Shown here piece after piece: positions 43,001 through 54,094 of a stretch of 64,000 nucleotides of DNA. Position numbers and translations under genes: made by a program. This DNA comes from Hydrangea macrophylla. Taxonomy: Eukaryota > Streptophyta > Magnoliopsida > Cornales > Hydrangeaceae. How positions within the stretch are numbered: the stretch's first letter is position 1; the number at the start of each line of letters is the position of its first letter. The notes under the pieces are model-generated. The model was given only the letters and a program-made list of their open reading frames with translations. It searched no databases and was not told the DNA's origin. The stretch lies in assembly GCA_033977485.1 (NCBI GenBank), contig CM066991.1, forward strand, positions 132,141,999-132,205,998, written 5' to 3'.

Positions 43001-45486
43001 GTTAAGTTCCAGACAGGTCTGATCTAAGCAATGAGCACGAACTGAATAAGCTTCGCATAGGATCTGAAGGGACCTTGATTATCATAGAGCTCAGCAAGTT
43101 ATTTTCTTCATGATGTATTGGGGGAGGATCCCCTGGTGAGCTCGAGTTTTCAGTCGATTTGAGACCACTCTATAATTGCTATTGGGCATGTTTCCCCTTG
43201 AATAAGCTTTCAATAATAACAAGCTCGGTATAAACTCCTAATAACAAGCTCAGGACCTGTTTGATCTGAGGTACTTGGGTGTGATTACCCCACGATGGAG
43301 GGCATAAACAACTTTGGTGGTAGTTGGTCAGCGAATAAGCAACTCCTTTTCATGCTTCTAGATTACGCTTGAAAAATTAAATTTGTTGAAGTGAAATCCT
43401 CAAAAGACCATATAATTGATGAGGCTCCAGCTACTTGAGTTGATTGGTGGCTCTTGAGCATTTTACCTATCTCACTTCAATTTCTTATAGCATTTTGTTG
43501 TGGTGTATCAATATGAGGGACCCGTTTGGGGCCCTTAGAGGCGTACTAAATAATCCCAATATAGGGCTCCAAATAATAATACTCGATCAATTACACCTTG
43601 AATTAGATTTGTACGATCTTGGGACATAGTTTATCTGTGATACTCTTGATGTGGTGGCTCGAAGTGAGGGGAGCCCATAAAGAGGGCCCGATTTATAGTT
43701 ACACCAAGTATGCTGCTCCAATTCAAATTTGAGCGGAGTCCATAAAGAGGGCTCGATTTATAGTTACACCAAGTGTGCTGCTCCAATTCAAATTTGAGTG
43801 AGATAATATGATTTAGACAACGAGAATTTCCCGTCTAAATAAATCCCGGTTTGATTGAGATGTGCAACTTCACATGTAATGTCACGCGATTTGGGGGAGT
43901 TTCATTGTAGAAAGATTCGGCTAACACTTTTTGTTGCAATTGATGTATAACGTGTAATCAGCTCCAACACTCCAGTATTATTATAGCACAAATTTGGTTA
44001 AATTTGGGCATAAAATATCATGAAGATGTACGGAGTCGGTGATATACAATCATGTAACATATTTTTAAAACTTCTTTTATTGAGAAAGGTGAATATTTTA
44101 ATATCAAGCAGATTATATGAAGAGAAATCGCTATTTTAGAAAATAGCTCAATATTTGAATTTTGGTAAACAGATCAATCCATCCACATGTACATGTATAT
44201 GCATATTTAAGTGCACACTGGAAATCTAAATAAAATGATGGGCATGAGGTACCCTAATGAATTTAGAAGTAGTCTGTGAAAAAGCACATAGGCTTCTTTT
44301 AAGAGATAAAGCACATAGGTGTAAAATATTTGCATAGCCTTTGATCAGCAGTTGATAAAAACATGAATCTGCAAATCTGAACAGTGGCTTATACGGTTAA
44401 CCCATTGGGTAAATTATTATTATTATTATTATTTTGGAGGGGACCCAGAGTGAGCAATCGATGGGCCTTTAAATATCATCAATATATCCCAAGTCGGTGC
44501 GATATACAATCATGTCAATGTATCATGTATTTTATTTGCATAAATCTCACTTTTACGTTATATCAATCGACCACTAGTTGATCAATGAAAGTAACACATG
44601 GGTTAATTCCCACAGGGTTTCTTTAAGAAAAGTAGTTTCATGAAACCTTTTTGAAAAATAATTAAGTGGGTATATACAATACCCAATAGTATTTGCACAA
44701 ATCAATTAATCTTGTGGCAAGTCAATTAACCAATGGCACGTAAACATGTAATCGGAGTTTCAAGTAAATTGTAGACTTATAGTATACACAACAACCAAGA
44801 GATTTTGGTAAGATGCATGTAATGTCGCTCTTGTATGAACTTGCGGTTCAAGAACCGAGCCATGTAGCATACTGACCATATGCTCCACTAATGATGCTAA
44901 GATTGTGTATGTGAGTTACTGCCTACTCGATCCTTAAAGCATTGGACCATACCTTTGCAATTTGCATGTATTAAAGTCAGGTGAGATAGAAAATCTATAT
45001 ATATATATATATAAATGTTTCATGTATAGATAGTTTGACATGCCTTTCACATCCTCATAGATTGGTTTCTTCTTTAAAGATCACATGGATTGGATTTAAC
45101 AGAGTTTTGATCGACCTTCACCGAATAGGGAATTAACTCAAGTAAATCCAATGAACCAGGATCTCAGATGAAATTTGGACTGATGCCCATTTGCGGGAAT
45201 ATTGTCCACTTTGATCCTGAGTAGGCGAGATTTCTTGGAACAGATTTGGAATGATAGAATTAAGGAGGGCAAAAAATACGTATATGAGCCTCACATGATG
45301 CTTACAAGTATTTATACTCATGCTATGACATTGCTGGCATGTTGTAGTGTGCTTTGAATAATTAAATTGAGATATGCTCGATCTGTGGGAGACCTTAATA
45401 TAATCCCAAAAATACGCTAATCTTGTGAAATATCTGAATAGTGTTATATTTGAATAGCATTTATTGCCCATATCATAGTTATATTT
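40093..45486. other. Gene-free region, probably a derelict LTR-element interior
   Basis: No ORF of any note. It has a direct 137-bp duplication (41011-41147 and 41148-41284), another of 65 bp (43671-43735 and 43736-43800), an iterated hairpin region (41919-42330) and many 'aagctgaaaagctt/gaggcc' motifs. The hairpin style recalls the 3' non-coding parts of elements A and C, so this may be the decayed interior of the element whose LTR lies at 47407-47901. That link is inference. Confidence 0.45.
41919..42330. repeat. Series of six related stem-loops
   Basis: Most follow a (c)tgtgacac-like lead. Stems: CTTAGGCT/AGCCTAAG (41919-41940), TAGG/CCTA (41998-42016), TAAGGCT/AGCCTTA (42073-42093), CTTAAAGCT/AGCTTAAG with one bulge (42189-42212), the perfect palindrome AGAGCTTTAAAGCTCT (42257-42272), and a weak TTAGGCT/AGCATAA copy (about 42312-42330). 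Several base pairs change on both sides together. Confidence 0.65.
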
Positions 45487-46916
45487 TGTTGGCCCAAATA
45501 TGGAAACCTTAGAGGGGGGGGGGGGGATTGAAAAAGGTTTTAGCGAAAAATAAACATTTTAAAAACTTAATTGTAAATTAAACACAATCACAAACAATAA
45601 AGTAAAGAGAGAAGGGAAAAGACACTTGCAAACCGAGTTTTCAAGTGGTTTGGCAATCTGCACACCGCGGCCTACGTCCACCCCTCATGAACACCTCTTG
45701 AGGATTCCTTTACTCGATCTACTTCACGGGTGTAGACCAAACCGTTACAAAAGCCTTCAATCTCTCCCAAAAAAGAATACATCTTCTTTGCACACAAGGG
45801 TTACTAACCCTCACTCTTTACAAATGATGATTTGGGTACAAATGATAACTCTCTCTCTAGAGTGGATAATACAATGTTAGCTCACACAAATGATAACTCT
45901 CTCTCTAGATCAAATTGATAAACTCACACAACTAGGCCCCAAATGTGAATGATTAAAAATCAACAAGTTGTGTGATTCAAATTGATGTTTTCCAATGGAT
46001 TGATTAACCAAAATTGGTGTGGGAAAACATGTATTTATAGGACAATAAAGATTATAGCCGTTGGTGGCAAAATGGTAAATATTTGGCCTCGAAAGAAAAC
46101 TAGCCGTTATTCATTTCAGCGAGATCCAGTCGACTGAAAAATCCATTCAGTCGACTGAAAAGTTTGAGGCAGTAGCTACCTTTCAAAAACTAAAAACAGT
46201 CGACTTTTTTGCAATCCAGTCGACTGGAATAGTACCTCCGGTCGACTGGACATTAATCCTGTCGACTGGACCCTTCAAAAATCAGTCGACTGGTTTTATG
46301 CATCTTTTTGGCAGACTGGTACCTCTTCACTAAAACGGCCATAACTCCCTCTACAAAACGAATTTTTGCGATCCATTTGAAGATTCGGAAACTAGATTCA
46401 AATACATTTCCAACCATATAAAACGCAACATCTAGTTCCTTACCAATTAGATCAGGTTTAGTTTTAAAGTTGACCTATCTGCGTAAAGGTCTATGTTTTG
46501 ACTTAGCCACTTGAAAGCTTTTGTGAAATGAATTTAATTGAGTGGTTTAAGTATGTTTAGGTCCTTGAAAGTATTTTAAAGTATGAGAGCAAGGATCTTA
46601 AAGTCCAATTAAAGTTTACTTGATGAGTGATTGCAAAAAGCTTACAAGTAAATCCTAGTCTTCAACCAAGGATGCAAAACCTTCAAGTCTTCAAGCTTGA
46701 TCCTTGTTGAGCTCCATCACTCTTGGACTTCACCATATGCTATCTCATGATCTCAAACAAAGTTAGAACATTTAAGTACATAAATCAAGGGATTAGCATA
46801 ACGAAAATGACATGATAATTGATTGAAATAGAACCAATAAAAGTATGCAATTATCATTAGATTTGTCATCATCAAAACAAAAAAAAATAATGCCTTAAAT
46901 AAATTCAAGGCTAACA
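45487..46916. mobile_element. Solo LTR, copia-like (TGTTGGCC...GGCTAACA)
   Basis: 1,430 bp with inverted ends TGTTGGCC and GGCTAACA and an exact 5-bp target duplication tattt (45482-45486 and 46917-46921). It has a G run near 45517-45529, a 'gcctacgtccacccctcatg' leader-type block near 45670, and a series of AGTCGACT palindromes at 46126-46293. Arrays of palindromes in LTRs are known from copia Sireviruses; membership is likely but unproven. Confidence 0.85.
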
Positions 46917-46921
46917 TATTT

Positions 46922-47386
46922 TAATCAAAGACTGTAAGCATGAATATTAATATGCTCTAAAACTAAAAGCCTGGATGATATCATTGGCGTCTTCAGATAA
47001 TAAGCTATAAGCAAGACTAGGCCTCGGCTTATATATATGCATTATACAATTTTGTATAGATCAACAGTTGAAGTCATTGGGCCATGCCATTTAATCTGAT
47101 AGCTAAAGTCAATGTGTGACATTATGTGATCTACGGCAGGCTGAGTTTAACTTATGTTTGGGATTGCCTTAATTGCCACATTGGCTAAGTCATGATCAAT
47201 TAGGCATAGTCCAAACACAAAAAAGTTTAAATAATGATGTAGGGTACGATATAATCAACCATGGATAGATATAGCCAGATTATATGTAACTATACTTGTA
47301 AATACACGTGTGTGGTATTGACTTTAGTTCCAAACAAGCAATTGGATTTTTATGAATTTGGTGAGAAACGTAGCAATTGAACGTCG
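46922..47386. other. Gene-free interval
   Basis: Between the solo LTR and the orphan primer-binding site. In related elements gag would start here; no gag-like reading frame is present. Confidence 0.5.
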
Positions 47387-47404
47387 TTCCCACAGACGGC
47401 GCCA
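47387..47404 (-). promoter_or_regulatory. Primer-binding site of an orphan LTR
   Basis: Minus strand TGGCGCCGTCTGTGGGAA, identical to the site of element C (60845-60862), two bases from the LTR at 47407. Confidence 0.85.
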
Positions 47405-47406
47405 AA

Positions 47407-47901
47407 TGATGTTGCCTGGATTGGCTGAACCGAATTGAAGGTTGATCCGAGAGTTTGATGATAGCTCATCAGGATGCTGATCTTGTTGATCGTTAAATCG
47501 ATTTGATTGGACGGGTTGATCCTCTTCTCCAAGTGGATAAATCTTGCAAGAAGACCAAGGTGGGGTTGCCACTAAGGTCCCTCCGATGGTTAAGTTAGTA
47601 ACCAGATGAAATTGGGAAAAATATGCATTCACAAATAGTGAGAGTTCGAAAGAGGAGCCGATCTCCTTTAGAAACCTGGCTTCCCTCTATATATAGGGGA
47701 ATTGGTTGCCACACTTATCACATGAATTAAGGGATAATGGAGTCATGCTGATTCAATCATGGCACATGATCAGGAGATCATGCCCTTTATTTTCTCCTTG
47801 CTTAATGGCTGATGGTTAGTCTAACGTTAAGATCATGGGTTGACCCATTCTTAGGCCCCCACGTACTGGTAGATGATTAGACAACTTTTTAGGGCATATC
47901 A
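47407..47901 (-). repeat. Orphan gypsy-type LTR (5' LTR, minus orientation)
   Basis: 495 bp from TGATGTTGCC to GGGCATATCA, the same terminal style as elements A and C, with ctctatatataggg near 47684 as a possible TATA region. No partner LTR was found in the window, so this is the 5' end of a truncated or rearranged element. Confidence 0.65.
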
Positions 47902-48572
47902 TATGCATATGTTAGAAATTGTGCACTCAGTATATAACTGAGCAGTGGAGCTTTATTCCATTTGCAGGTGAAATGAAGAAAGAGAGAGAAAAAAAAAAGA
48001 AGAAGAGTGAGGCCGTTGAGACGACGAGACTATCCTTGTACATGTTTTTTGTTTTTCATTCCAACGTTGTAATAATGAACATTCGAGTAACTGGAACTAT
48101 GTTTGTTTTAACTTGAAAATTCCGGAATGGTTTATTAAGGTGGTAATAAGTAGTAAGACTTCTTTTGGTTATGTTTAAAATGTATCTAAACTCATGATTT
48201 CATGTTTTGAAGTTTTATTTGTCAAATTCTGATTGAACCAAACGAGCCTTATCTTGTTTAATTCCATTTTCTTTTCAATGTTTTGGCAAGGCTAATATGA
48301 ATTCTTATAGCCTTGTTATGGTGTGGAAAGATTCAATCAAGAATGAGGTAGTGAAGTGTGGTTGTTTGAACCTTAAGCAAAATTTTGTCGAAGGGGGGAG
48401 GAATTTTACTGCAAGGTCATTTGACCGGTCAAACGGTACAGTTCGACCGGTCAAAATTGGTTCTACCCGTGTACTTTTTGTATCCCTTCTAGAAAATATT
48501 TAAATGTTTTGATTGGTTATTAGGGTACCTTAGAGACTCCTTTTAACATAAATTCATTCGTTTCAAAGTATA
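47902..48572. other. Gene-free interval with a TGACCGGTCA palindrome pair
   Basis: AT-rich sequence. Two palindromes ttTGACCGGTCAaa (about 48420) and tcGACCGGTCaaa (about 48443) sit 23 bp apart; otherwise nothing recognisable. Confidence 0.5.
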
Positions 48573-48577
48573 ATTAC
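48573..48577. repeat. Target-site duplication of element C (left copy)
   Basis: attac, identical to 61460-61464. Confidence 0.95.
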
Positions 48578-49171
48578 TGATGATGCCGAGAATTGGTAAG
48601 AGAGGATTCAGAGAGAGACAGAGAGACACCAAGGAGTTGTAAGTGGTTCGGCCCCGTTAATGAGGTGACCTACGTCCACGTGTGTATCTAGGCGTTATCC
48701 TAGCAGATCACCGGCGGCCTGGTGAGCCAACAATGGTGGGCGGCACTACCAGTAATACCGTTCGGGTATATGCGTTTCAGTGTATGCTCTAGTTATTAGG
48801 TTTCTCCAGATCCCTCCCCCTTTAGAAGGGTATGGGTGGGCTCTTTTATAGATGCAAGAGTCCACCTCTACATGGAAACTTAGATACATTAGGAAGCCTA
48901 TATCAATCACAATTCGATGTGCATAAGTTAAGGGAAGATCCTTATCAGATTAGGAATCTATCGAGTTTATTCCTAGTAGGACTCTGGCCGCACAAGGAAA
49001 CTGCTGGAGTTGAGCCGTGCGTCCGGGAGAGCCGCCGAAGGTCACGCCCGGGCTGTGCTGGCACCCCGAGCGGTTACGCTGGCAAGCCCTGGGTGTGGAC
49101 CCCAGGGTTCTGCTTGGTCTTTGATGCTGACGTGGTCGTTGGGCCCATGCTGAATAATTCTGAGCATATCA
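48578..49171 (-). repeat. 3' LTR of element C
   Basis: 594 bp, identical to 60866-61459 except for one base seen. It shares a block (gtggttcggccccgttaatg, then acctacgtccacgtgtgtat) with the LTRs of element A. The small frame starting at 48832 occurs in both LTRs and is not a gene. Confidence 0.95.
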
Positions 49172-49190
49172 GCTGCCCCCCATTTCCAGA
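49172..49190 (-). promoter_or_regulatory. Polypurine tract of element C
   Basis: Minus strand CTGGAAATGGGGGGCAGC directly before TGATATGC of the 3' LTR. A close copy lies inside the element at about 51099-51116. Confidence 0.75.
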
Positions 49191-49479
49191 GCTAATTGGA
49201 CGTCATATCTGATGAGGTTTGGAAATCAGAGCTATTCACGAGAAACCGCTCGGGAAGAGGCCGAGGCCTTCCCCGAGGTAAGGCTGACCCAGGGTTGTCT
49301 TTCCGAGAAAGGATCGAGCGGGAGACTGGAGGGTCCGGTATTGCCCAGGGCCACGTGTCAGCTGCTTGCAGGCCTGGTTGGGATGCGACGGGGCCATCGT
49401 GGAGGTAACCGAACCGTTTGCGTTGGGACCAAACCGTCACGTCGTGCATTTAATGCATGCGCCTTTTGAGGCGGCGTAT

Positions 49480-49699
49480 GGTATGCCCGATGTGACAGCC
49501 GTCAGTCGCTAAGAGCGGGAAAACGTCCTGACCGTCCGATCTGATTCAATCTGAGCCGTCCTTTGTCTTTATAAAAGGAGCGTCAGTTCATTCTACATAC
49601 TCACCACTGTTTGAAGATCAATAATCACCGAGCGGGTTTTCAGAGCAAAGCACTCCCAACCCCTTTTCCTCTGTTCATACTAATTCAATCTTCCTCCCA
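49480..49699 (+). promoter_or_regulatory. Promoter and leader of antisense gene 1
   Basis: A TATA box (tttataaaagg, 49568-49578) lies about 125 bp before the ATG. The upstream block (gaccgtccgatctgattcaa, then gagccgtcc) is homologous to the block before antisense gene 2 (51453-51503), so the two promoters arose by duplication. Confidence 0.65.
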
Positions 49700-50794
49700 A
49701 TGGCTTCCAACATCGACCTGTCGTCTGACGAAGGGCTCAGAGCCTTCCGAGAGGACTGCCAAATTCCGGACGACGTAGTAGTTCGTCCACACATTGAGGG
49801 AGAAGAAGTAGCCCATCCTTTCTTCCTCATCAGCAGCTATCTGCTGCTGATTGTGGGATTACGCTTTCCTCTGCCGGTCTCCTTCTGCGACCTTCTTCAG
49901 GGATTGCATATCCCACTACACAAATGCCGACCAAACGTTGCCCGCCTCTTGTGGGGGATTGCAGCGCTGAACGAGCGACTGGGGTTATTTCTCCGGGCCG
50001 CCGACGTTGCGAGGTGTTACATAATGGGCATTGACAACGGAGGCCCCTACTTCCGCCCTAAGACTGAGGGAAAAGATTTTGTCCGAGGTCTAGATTTCCC
50101 AAACAAGAACTGGCAACGGTACCCTTGGGTCCTGGTTGCTGGTAACTGGCTGGAGAATGACGGTCTCTCCCCTCCTGCGGATTATAATCCCGACCGCTGC
50201 AGACAGGCTTTCACCGACCTTCGTGGAGTCGTTCCTTCCGAGGATGACATGGAGGCATTTAATCAAGCCATTGAGGCCGGCATGTCGTTTTCCTACTTGA
50301 AAGGGAGACCTGCGGAGAACGCGGTCGCCGATCCCTCTTCTGTGACCCCTGCCGCTGCAGCTTCTGGGTCGCGGCGCTATACCCGATCCATGGCGACCGG
50401 GGCGCGCCCTGCTAGCCGGACGGGCCAGCCCGAGGGGCCGGTCACCTTGTCCACCAGCAGTGACTCCTCCTCATCTGAGGATGCAAGCCCGCCACCGGGC
50501 CCGTCCAGGAAGGGCAAGGAGAAGCAGACCGAAGAAAATTCTCAGCCCCCACCGAAGAGGAGCCGGACGGAAACATTCACCAGTCCCCGCATGCCGGGCT
50601 CATGGTCGGACGTCTCTCTCGCGCACATGGAAGAACGCTTGCAGGCGGTGGAGAAGGCGGGTGATGAACTGCAGATGGACTCCGCCCTGCGGGGGGTGGA
50701 CGTCCACGCTCTGGAGATCGCCGTTGAGGGGCTGGTGGCAAAGGTGGCGGCCTTGGAGGAGGAGATCAAGGCTTTGAAGGATAAGGGCACTTGA
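49700..50794 (+). CDS. Antisense gene 1 of element C: putative gypsy type transposon-family protein
   Basis: 364 codons without introns, start in the context cccaATGGCT. Residues about 32-170 resemble the Transposase_28 ('putative gypsy type transposon') family: FFLISSYLLLIVGLRFPLP, RPNVARLLWGIAALNERLG, then PYFRPKTEGKDFVRGL, FPNKNW and LVAGNW. After residue 200 the protein is Ser/Pro-rich with a basic cluster PPKRSR (about 287), a likely nuclear signal, and ends in a coiled coil (MEERLQAVEKAG... to EEEIKALKDKGT). The family's function is unknown; the name reflects where such ORFs are found. It is a diverged paralogue of antisense gene 2. Its 3' flank (ctactacaactgccccccga, then ttgaggcca) matches the 3' flank of gene 2, so promoter, gene and terminator were copied as one unit. 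The retrotransposon's own RNA would be antisense to its mRNA. Confidence 0.8.
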   Translation: MASNIDLSSDEGLRAFREDCQIPDDVVVRPHIEGEEVAHPFFLISSYLLLIVGLRFPLPVSFCDLLQGLHIPLHKCRPNVARLLWGIAALNERLGLFLRAADVARCYIMGIDNGGPYFRPKTEGKDFVRGLDFPNKNWQRYPWVLVAGNWLENDGLSPPADYNPDRCRQAFTDLRGVVPSEDDMEAFNQAIEAGMSFSYLKGRPAENAVADPSSVTPAAAASGSRRYTRSMATGARPASRTGQPEGPVTLSTSSDSSSSEDASPPPGPSRKGKEKQTEENSQPPPKRSRTETFTSPRMPGSWSDVSLAHMEERLQAVEKAGDELQMDSALRGVDVHALEIAVEGLVAKVAALEEEIKALKDKGT

Positions 50795-51098
50795 AGTCTG
50801 CCGTCCTTCTCTTTTTTGTTTGTTTTTTTTTTTTTTTTTTTTTTTTTTTTTGGGGAGGCTACTACAACTGCCCCCCGAACTTGTACAGTTTTCTTTTTAA
50901 ATCAATGAGCAAGGTCCTTGAGGCCATCCCTTTTGCGTTAATTGTACCTTGTTGTGGCATCCCTTTCGCGTTAATTGTATTTCCGATTTCTATTTTGACA
51001 GTGGTTTGTTCAGTTGGAGTTCCAAAATTCCAACCAGCGTCCAATAGACCTCGTGGACTTGCTGTGTGGTTACGCCGAGATTCTCGTGCACGTACCAC
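50795..51098 (+). other. 3' flank of antisense gene 1
   Basis: A poly(T) run of about 30 (50822-50851) is followed by ctactacaactgccc...gtacagtt...aatcaatgagcaaggtcc, homologous to the sequence after gene 2 (54160-54230) and probably the 3'UTR and poly(A) region. Two short copies of 'ccctttygcgttaattgta' follow (about 50929 and 50961). Confidence 0.6.
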
Positions 51099-51116
51099 CT
51101 GCCCCCCATTTTCAAA
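51099..51116 (-). promoter_or_regulatory. Internal copy of the polypurine tract
   Basis: Plus strand ctgccccccattttcaaagc then tgattggacg, versus ctgccccccatttccagagc then taattggacg beside the 3' LTR. It could prime a second plus strand in reverse transcription; that role is inference. Confidence 0.5.
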
Positions 51117-51399
51117 GCTGATTGGACGCTCCGTCTGATGAGGGTTGAAAACTGAAATTTTCCCTGGGAACCGTTCGGTAGTAGACCGGGATTTTGTCCT
51201 TCGGGCGGGGCCGGAGGAAGACGTCGGTCGGGGCATTCCCCGAGCGGGCGATCCGTTGGTTCGGGAGTCGCTGCTGCCACGTGTTCGCTGGTCGTTGACC
51301 TGGTTAGGTTCGAACTACGCTAGCGCGGACGCAACCAAGCCACTTGCGCGCCAACCGAACAGTCATGTCAGGCCTTTAATGCGCACGCCTTTCTAGGCA

Positions 51400-51613
51400 A
51401 CGTTTCATGCGCCCGAGGAGACAACTGTCAGCAATTTCGGGCGGGGGATCACACGGACCGTTGGATACGTTTTGATCTGGGCCGTTCTCGGTTTCTATAA
51501 AATGAATGCTTGCCCACTTCTCTGGCCCTTTACTGCAAAGAGATCGCCGAACGTCCTGAGAGCAGAGGCTAGTCCGAGCAAGATTCTCGAGTTCTCTTTT
51601 CTGCGCAAGCTTT
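51400..51613 (+). promoter_or_regulatory. Promoter and first non-coding exon of antisense gene 2
   Basis: TATA box ctataaaat (51495-51503), preceded by a block homologous to the gene 1 promoter. A consensus splice donor (gtaagt at 51614) follows about 110 bp later, and ttccttccccag ends at 51954, so a 341-bp leader intron is likely before the ATG at 51966. Confidence 0.6.
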
Positions 51614-51965
51614 GTAAGTCCTCTTCCTTCCGAACTTTCGTCTGTTGCTCCCTTCTTCCCTTTCCCCATCTTCTCTTCTTTTCGTAGCGAGACTGGAGAG
51701 AGTGAGTCCGGTAGGGTTCGAGCGGGAGTGGGATTTTTTCTTCCTTAGATTCTGCTCGTTTTTCCGGTCGGGTGGAGACTCAGGCCATTTGAGCCGGACC
51801 GGTGTCTCCGTAGTTTCACTGAGAGAGTGCCTTCTGACGTTTAGGGCCATCTACTCTCTGCCTTTTAGGTTAGTGACATTGCCTTCCCTGTACCTCAGGC
51901 TCGGGGTTTCCGATCCGTATTCAGGTCGCGATCTACTCCCTCTTCCTTCCCCAGGGGCATCCGAG

Positions 51966-54094
51966 ATGGAGCATTCCGGCTTCAATTCTGCGTCCCGTTC
52001 GATTAGCGAGATGTTCCGGTCGGATGGCTCCGACCCGGTTTTGGACCCTCCTTCTGACCACCAGAGTGAGGGCCTGATTCCAGCCCGTCAATCTGATGAC
52101 GAATCCGCCGAGGGGGCCCCCGTTGCCTCCGTCTCTAGGGGTTTGGGCGACGAGGCGCCCGGGGAGTCCGATCCCGGCGTTGGGTTTGCTTGTGAGTCAG
52201 TATTCTCGATTTTGCGTTCCGAGGACCTTATCCGGATTAGGAAGAAATACTCCTTCCCGGGTAGTTGCTCTTTGGCGGTGAATTCCGGGGGGGCGCACCT
52301 TTACTATCCGGGCTTCACGACTCTTTTCGAGGATGCAATGATGGCGGGTCTCCGCCTTCCGCTCCACCCAGTAGCCAGGGCCATCCTGATTCACCTTGGG
52401 ATTGCTCCCGGGCAACTGGCCCCCAACGGGTGGAGATTCCTGATGGGTTGTGTATCTCTGTGGCCCCAGGCGTTCGGGTGTGAGGTGACCCTCGAGGAGT
52501 TTCTATGGGCCCATCGGCCATTTCCCGTACACGGGGAACAGGGGTTCTTTTCTTTTTCCGCCCGGCCGGGCAGAAAGATTATCGACAAGTGCCCCAGTAA
52601 CAACAAGGGGTGGAAGAGCAAGTTCTTCCAAGTGTCCACCCTTCTCCTTTGTGACGAGGCCGCTGGGACCCGGCCAAGGACATCCTGGGTGAAGGAGCTG
52701 AGGGGTAAGGCTACCTGTCTTTCTTTTGTTTGTCTCTTTCGGTTTTATGGATTTATTGACCTGTTAACCGGTTTTATGCTTCTACTTGCAGCTGGGTCGG
52801 CGGACATTCCTGAGATCTCCGAGGCGTCCCAGGCCAGGATTTGGGGCTTAGCACAGTTGCCCACCAACATTCGGAACGTTCTGTCCCCGACGGGAGACAT
52901 AGTAGTGTCTTATTCCCCCGCGGAGCCCTCAGAAGTCCCTGCTTCCTCTCCTACTGTTCCCGGTCAGCGTTCTATTTATTCCCCTGTTTCCTCTTACAGC
53001 TTTCTTTGCGGCCTGATATCTTGCATCTTTCTTTGCGGCCTAATATCTTTCCGGTTGTTTTGCAGCAATGGCTCCCAAGGACGCAGCGGCGCTGAAGGAG
53101 AAAGAGGAGGCCCTGCTTGCCCGAGCTGGACCAAAGAGGAAGAGGCTGGAGCCCACCGAGGGCCAGAAGCTCAAGAGGCTCACCCGGGGCATCGTCATCC
53201 GCCCTGACAAGGAGGGGGTAGGCACCTCGGCGCCCGGGGTGACCATTGCCGTGCCCCCCAAGACGCCCGCTGCTTCCAAAACAGCTGGCGTCTCATTCCC
53301 TACTGTGGAGGAGACCGTGCATACAGGGCTTCCTGCAGTGCCGCCGGTTGAGAGGGCGGATGAGGTACGCGGGAGGATCCGCCCCGCTCTGCTGCCGGGT
53401 CAGGTGGACAAGTGCTCCTTGTTAAGCCCGGAGGACGTGACCGCTTGGCTCTACAGCATTAGCCATATGGTGCGTCCATATTTCGTACTTCTCATAGGCT
53501 CTTATTGCTTGTTTCGCTCATAATGCTTATAGCTGTCTTCGTTTGCAGGTCGGTTGTATAGCAGCGGGGTCCGAGGCGACCTTTCCCGCGCTGACCGGGA
53601 AACTGGCGGCTGCTGAGGAGGCCCTCTCCATGGAAAAGACGGCCCGGGAGGCTGAGGCGGAGAAGGCTAGGGCTTTGGGCCAGGAGCTGGGGGAGGCCCG
53701 AGGTGTGGTTTTAACCGAGCGGGCTTCCCGAACGGCTGCTGAGGCCCAGCTCGCTGCTTTAGAGGCCAAGCTTGCTGGCGCGGAGGCCGGTCGGGTTGCT
53801 GCCGAGAAGGATGTTGAGGCTCTGACCGCCACTCTGTCCGGAGCGACCGCCGCCCTTGAAGCAGAGACGAAAGATGCCGAGGAGGAATTCGAGGCTGGAT
53901 TCCTCAAGGGCTACAAGGACCTGATTGCCCGTGTCATGGCGGATCACCCGGACTGGGACATCTCCGGCTATTCCTGGGCCGAATCCAATTACTGGAGAGA
54001 GGACCGGGCTGCTGGCGGGGGGCCTGCGGAGGCTGCACCAGTTGGAGCCGCTCCTGCTGCGGAGGAAGAGCTGGACGTTGTGGGTGACCAGTAG
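51966..54094 (+). CDS. Antisense gene 2 of element C: putative gypsy type transposon-family protein, spliced
   Basis: Predicted coding exons 51966-52704, 52792-52962, 53066-53469 and 53549-54094. Introns are 87, 103 and 79 bp, all GT-AG, and the frames join to give 619 aa. The start MEHSGFNS follows a likely leader intron. After a Ser/Asp-rich N terminus comes the family domain (about 80-240): LRSEDLIRIRKKYSFPG, LFEDAMMAGLRLPLHP, LIHLGIAPGQLAPNGWRFLM, FSARPGRKIIDKCPSNNKGW. Then a basic linker (KDAAALKEKEE, GPKRKRLEP) and a long Ala/Glu coiled coil, ending FEAGFLKGYKDLIARVM and a Pro/Ala tail. This is the standard layout of these antisense proteins. Introns lying antisense to the genomic RNA cannot be spliced from it, which explains how they survive retrotransposition. 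GC content is much higher than in the flanking DNA. Confidence 0.82.

Noticed and set aside
48832..49212. 126-codon frame at the left LTR of element C (shorter copy at 61120)
   Set aside because: It lies within LTR sequence and its length difference comes from the single base change between the LTRs.
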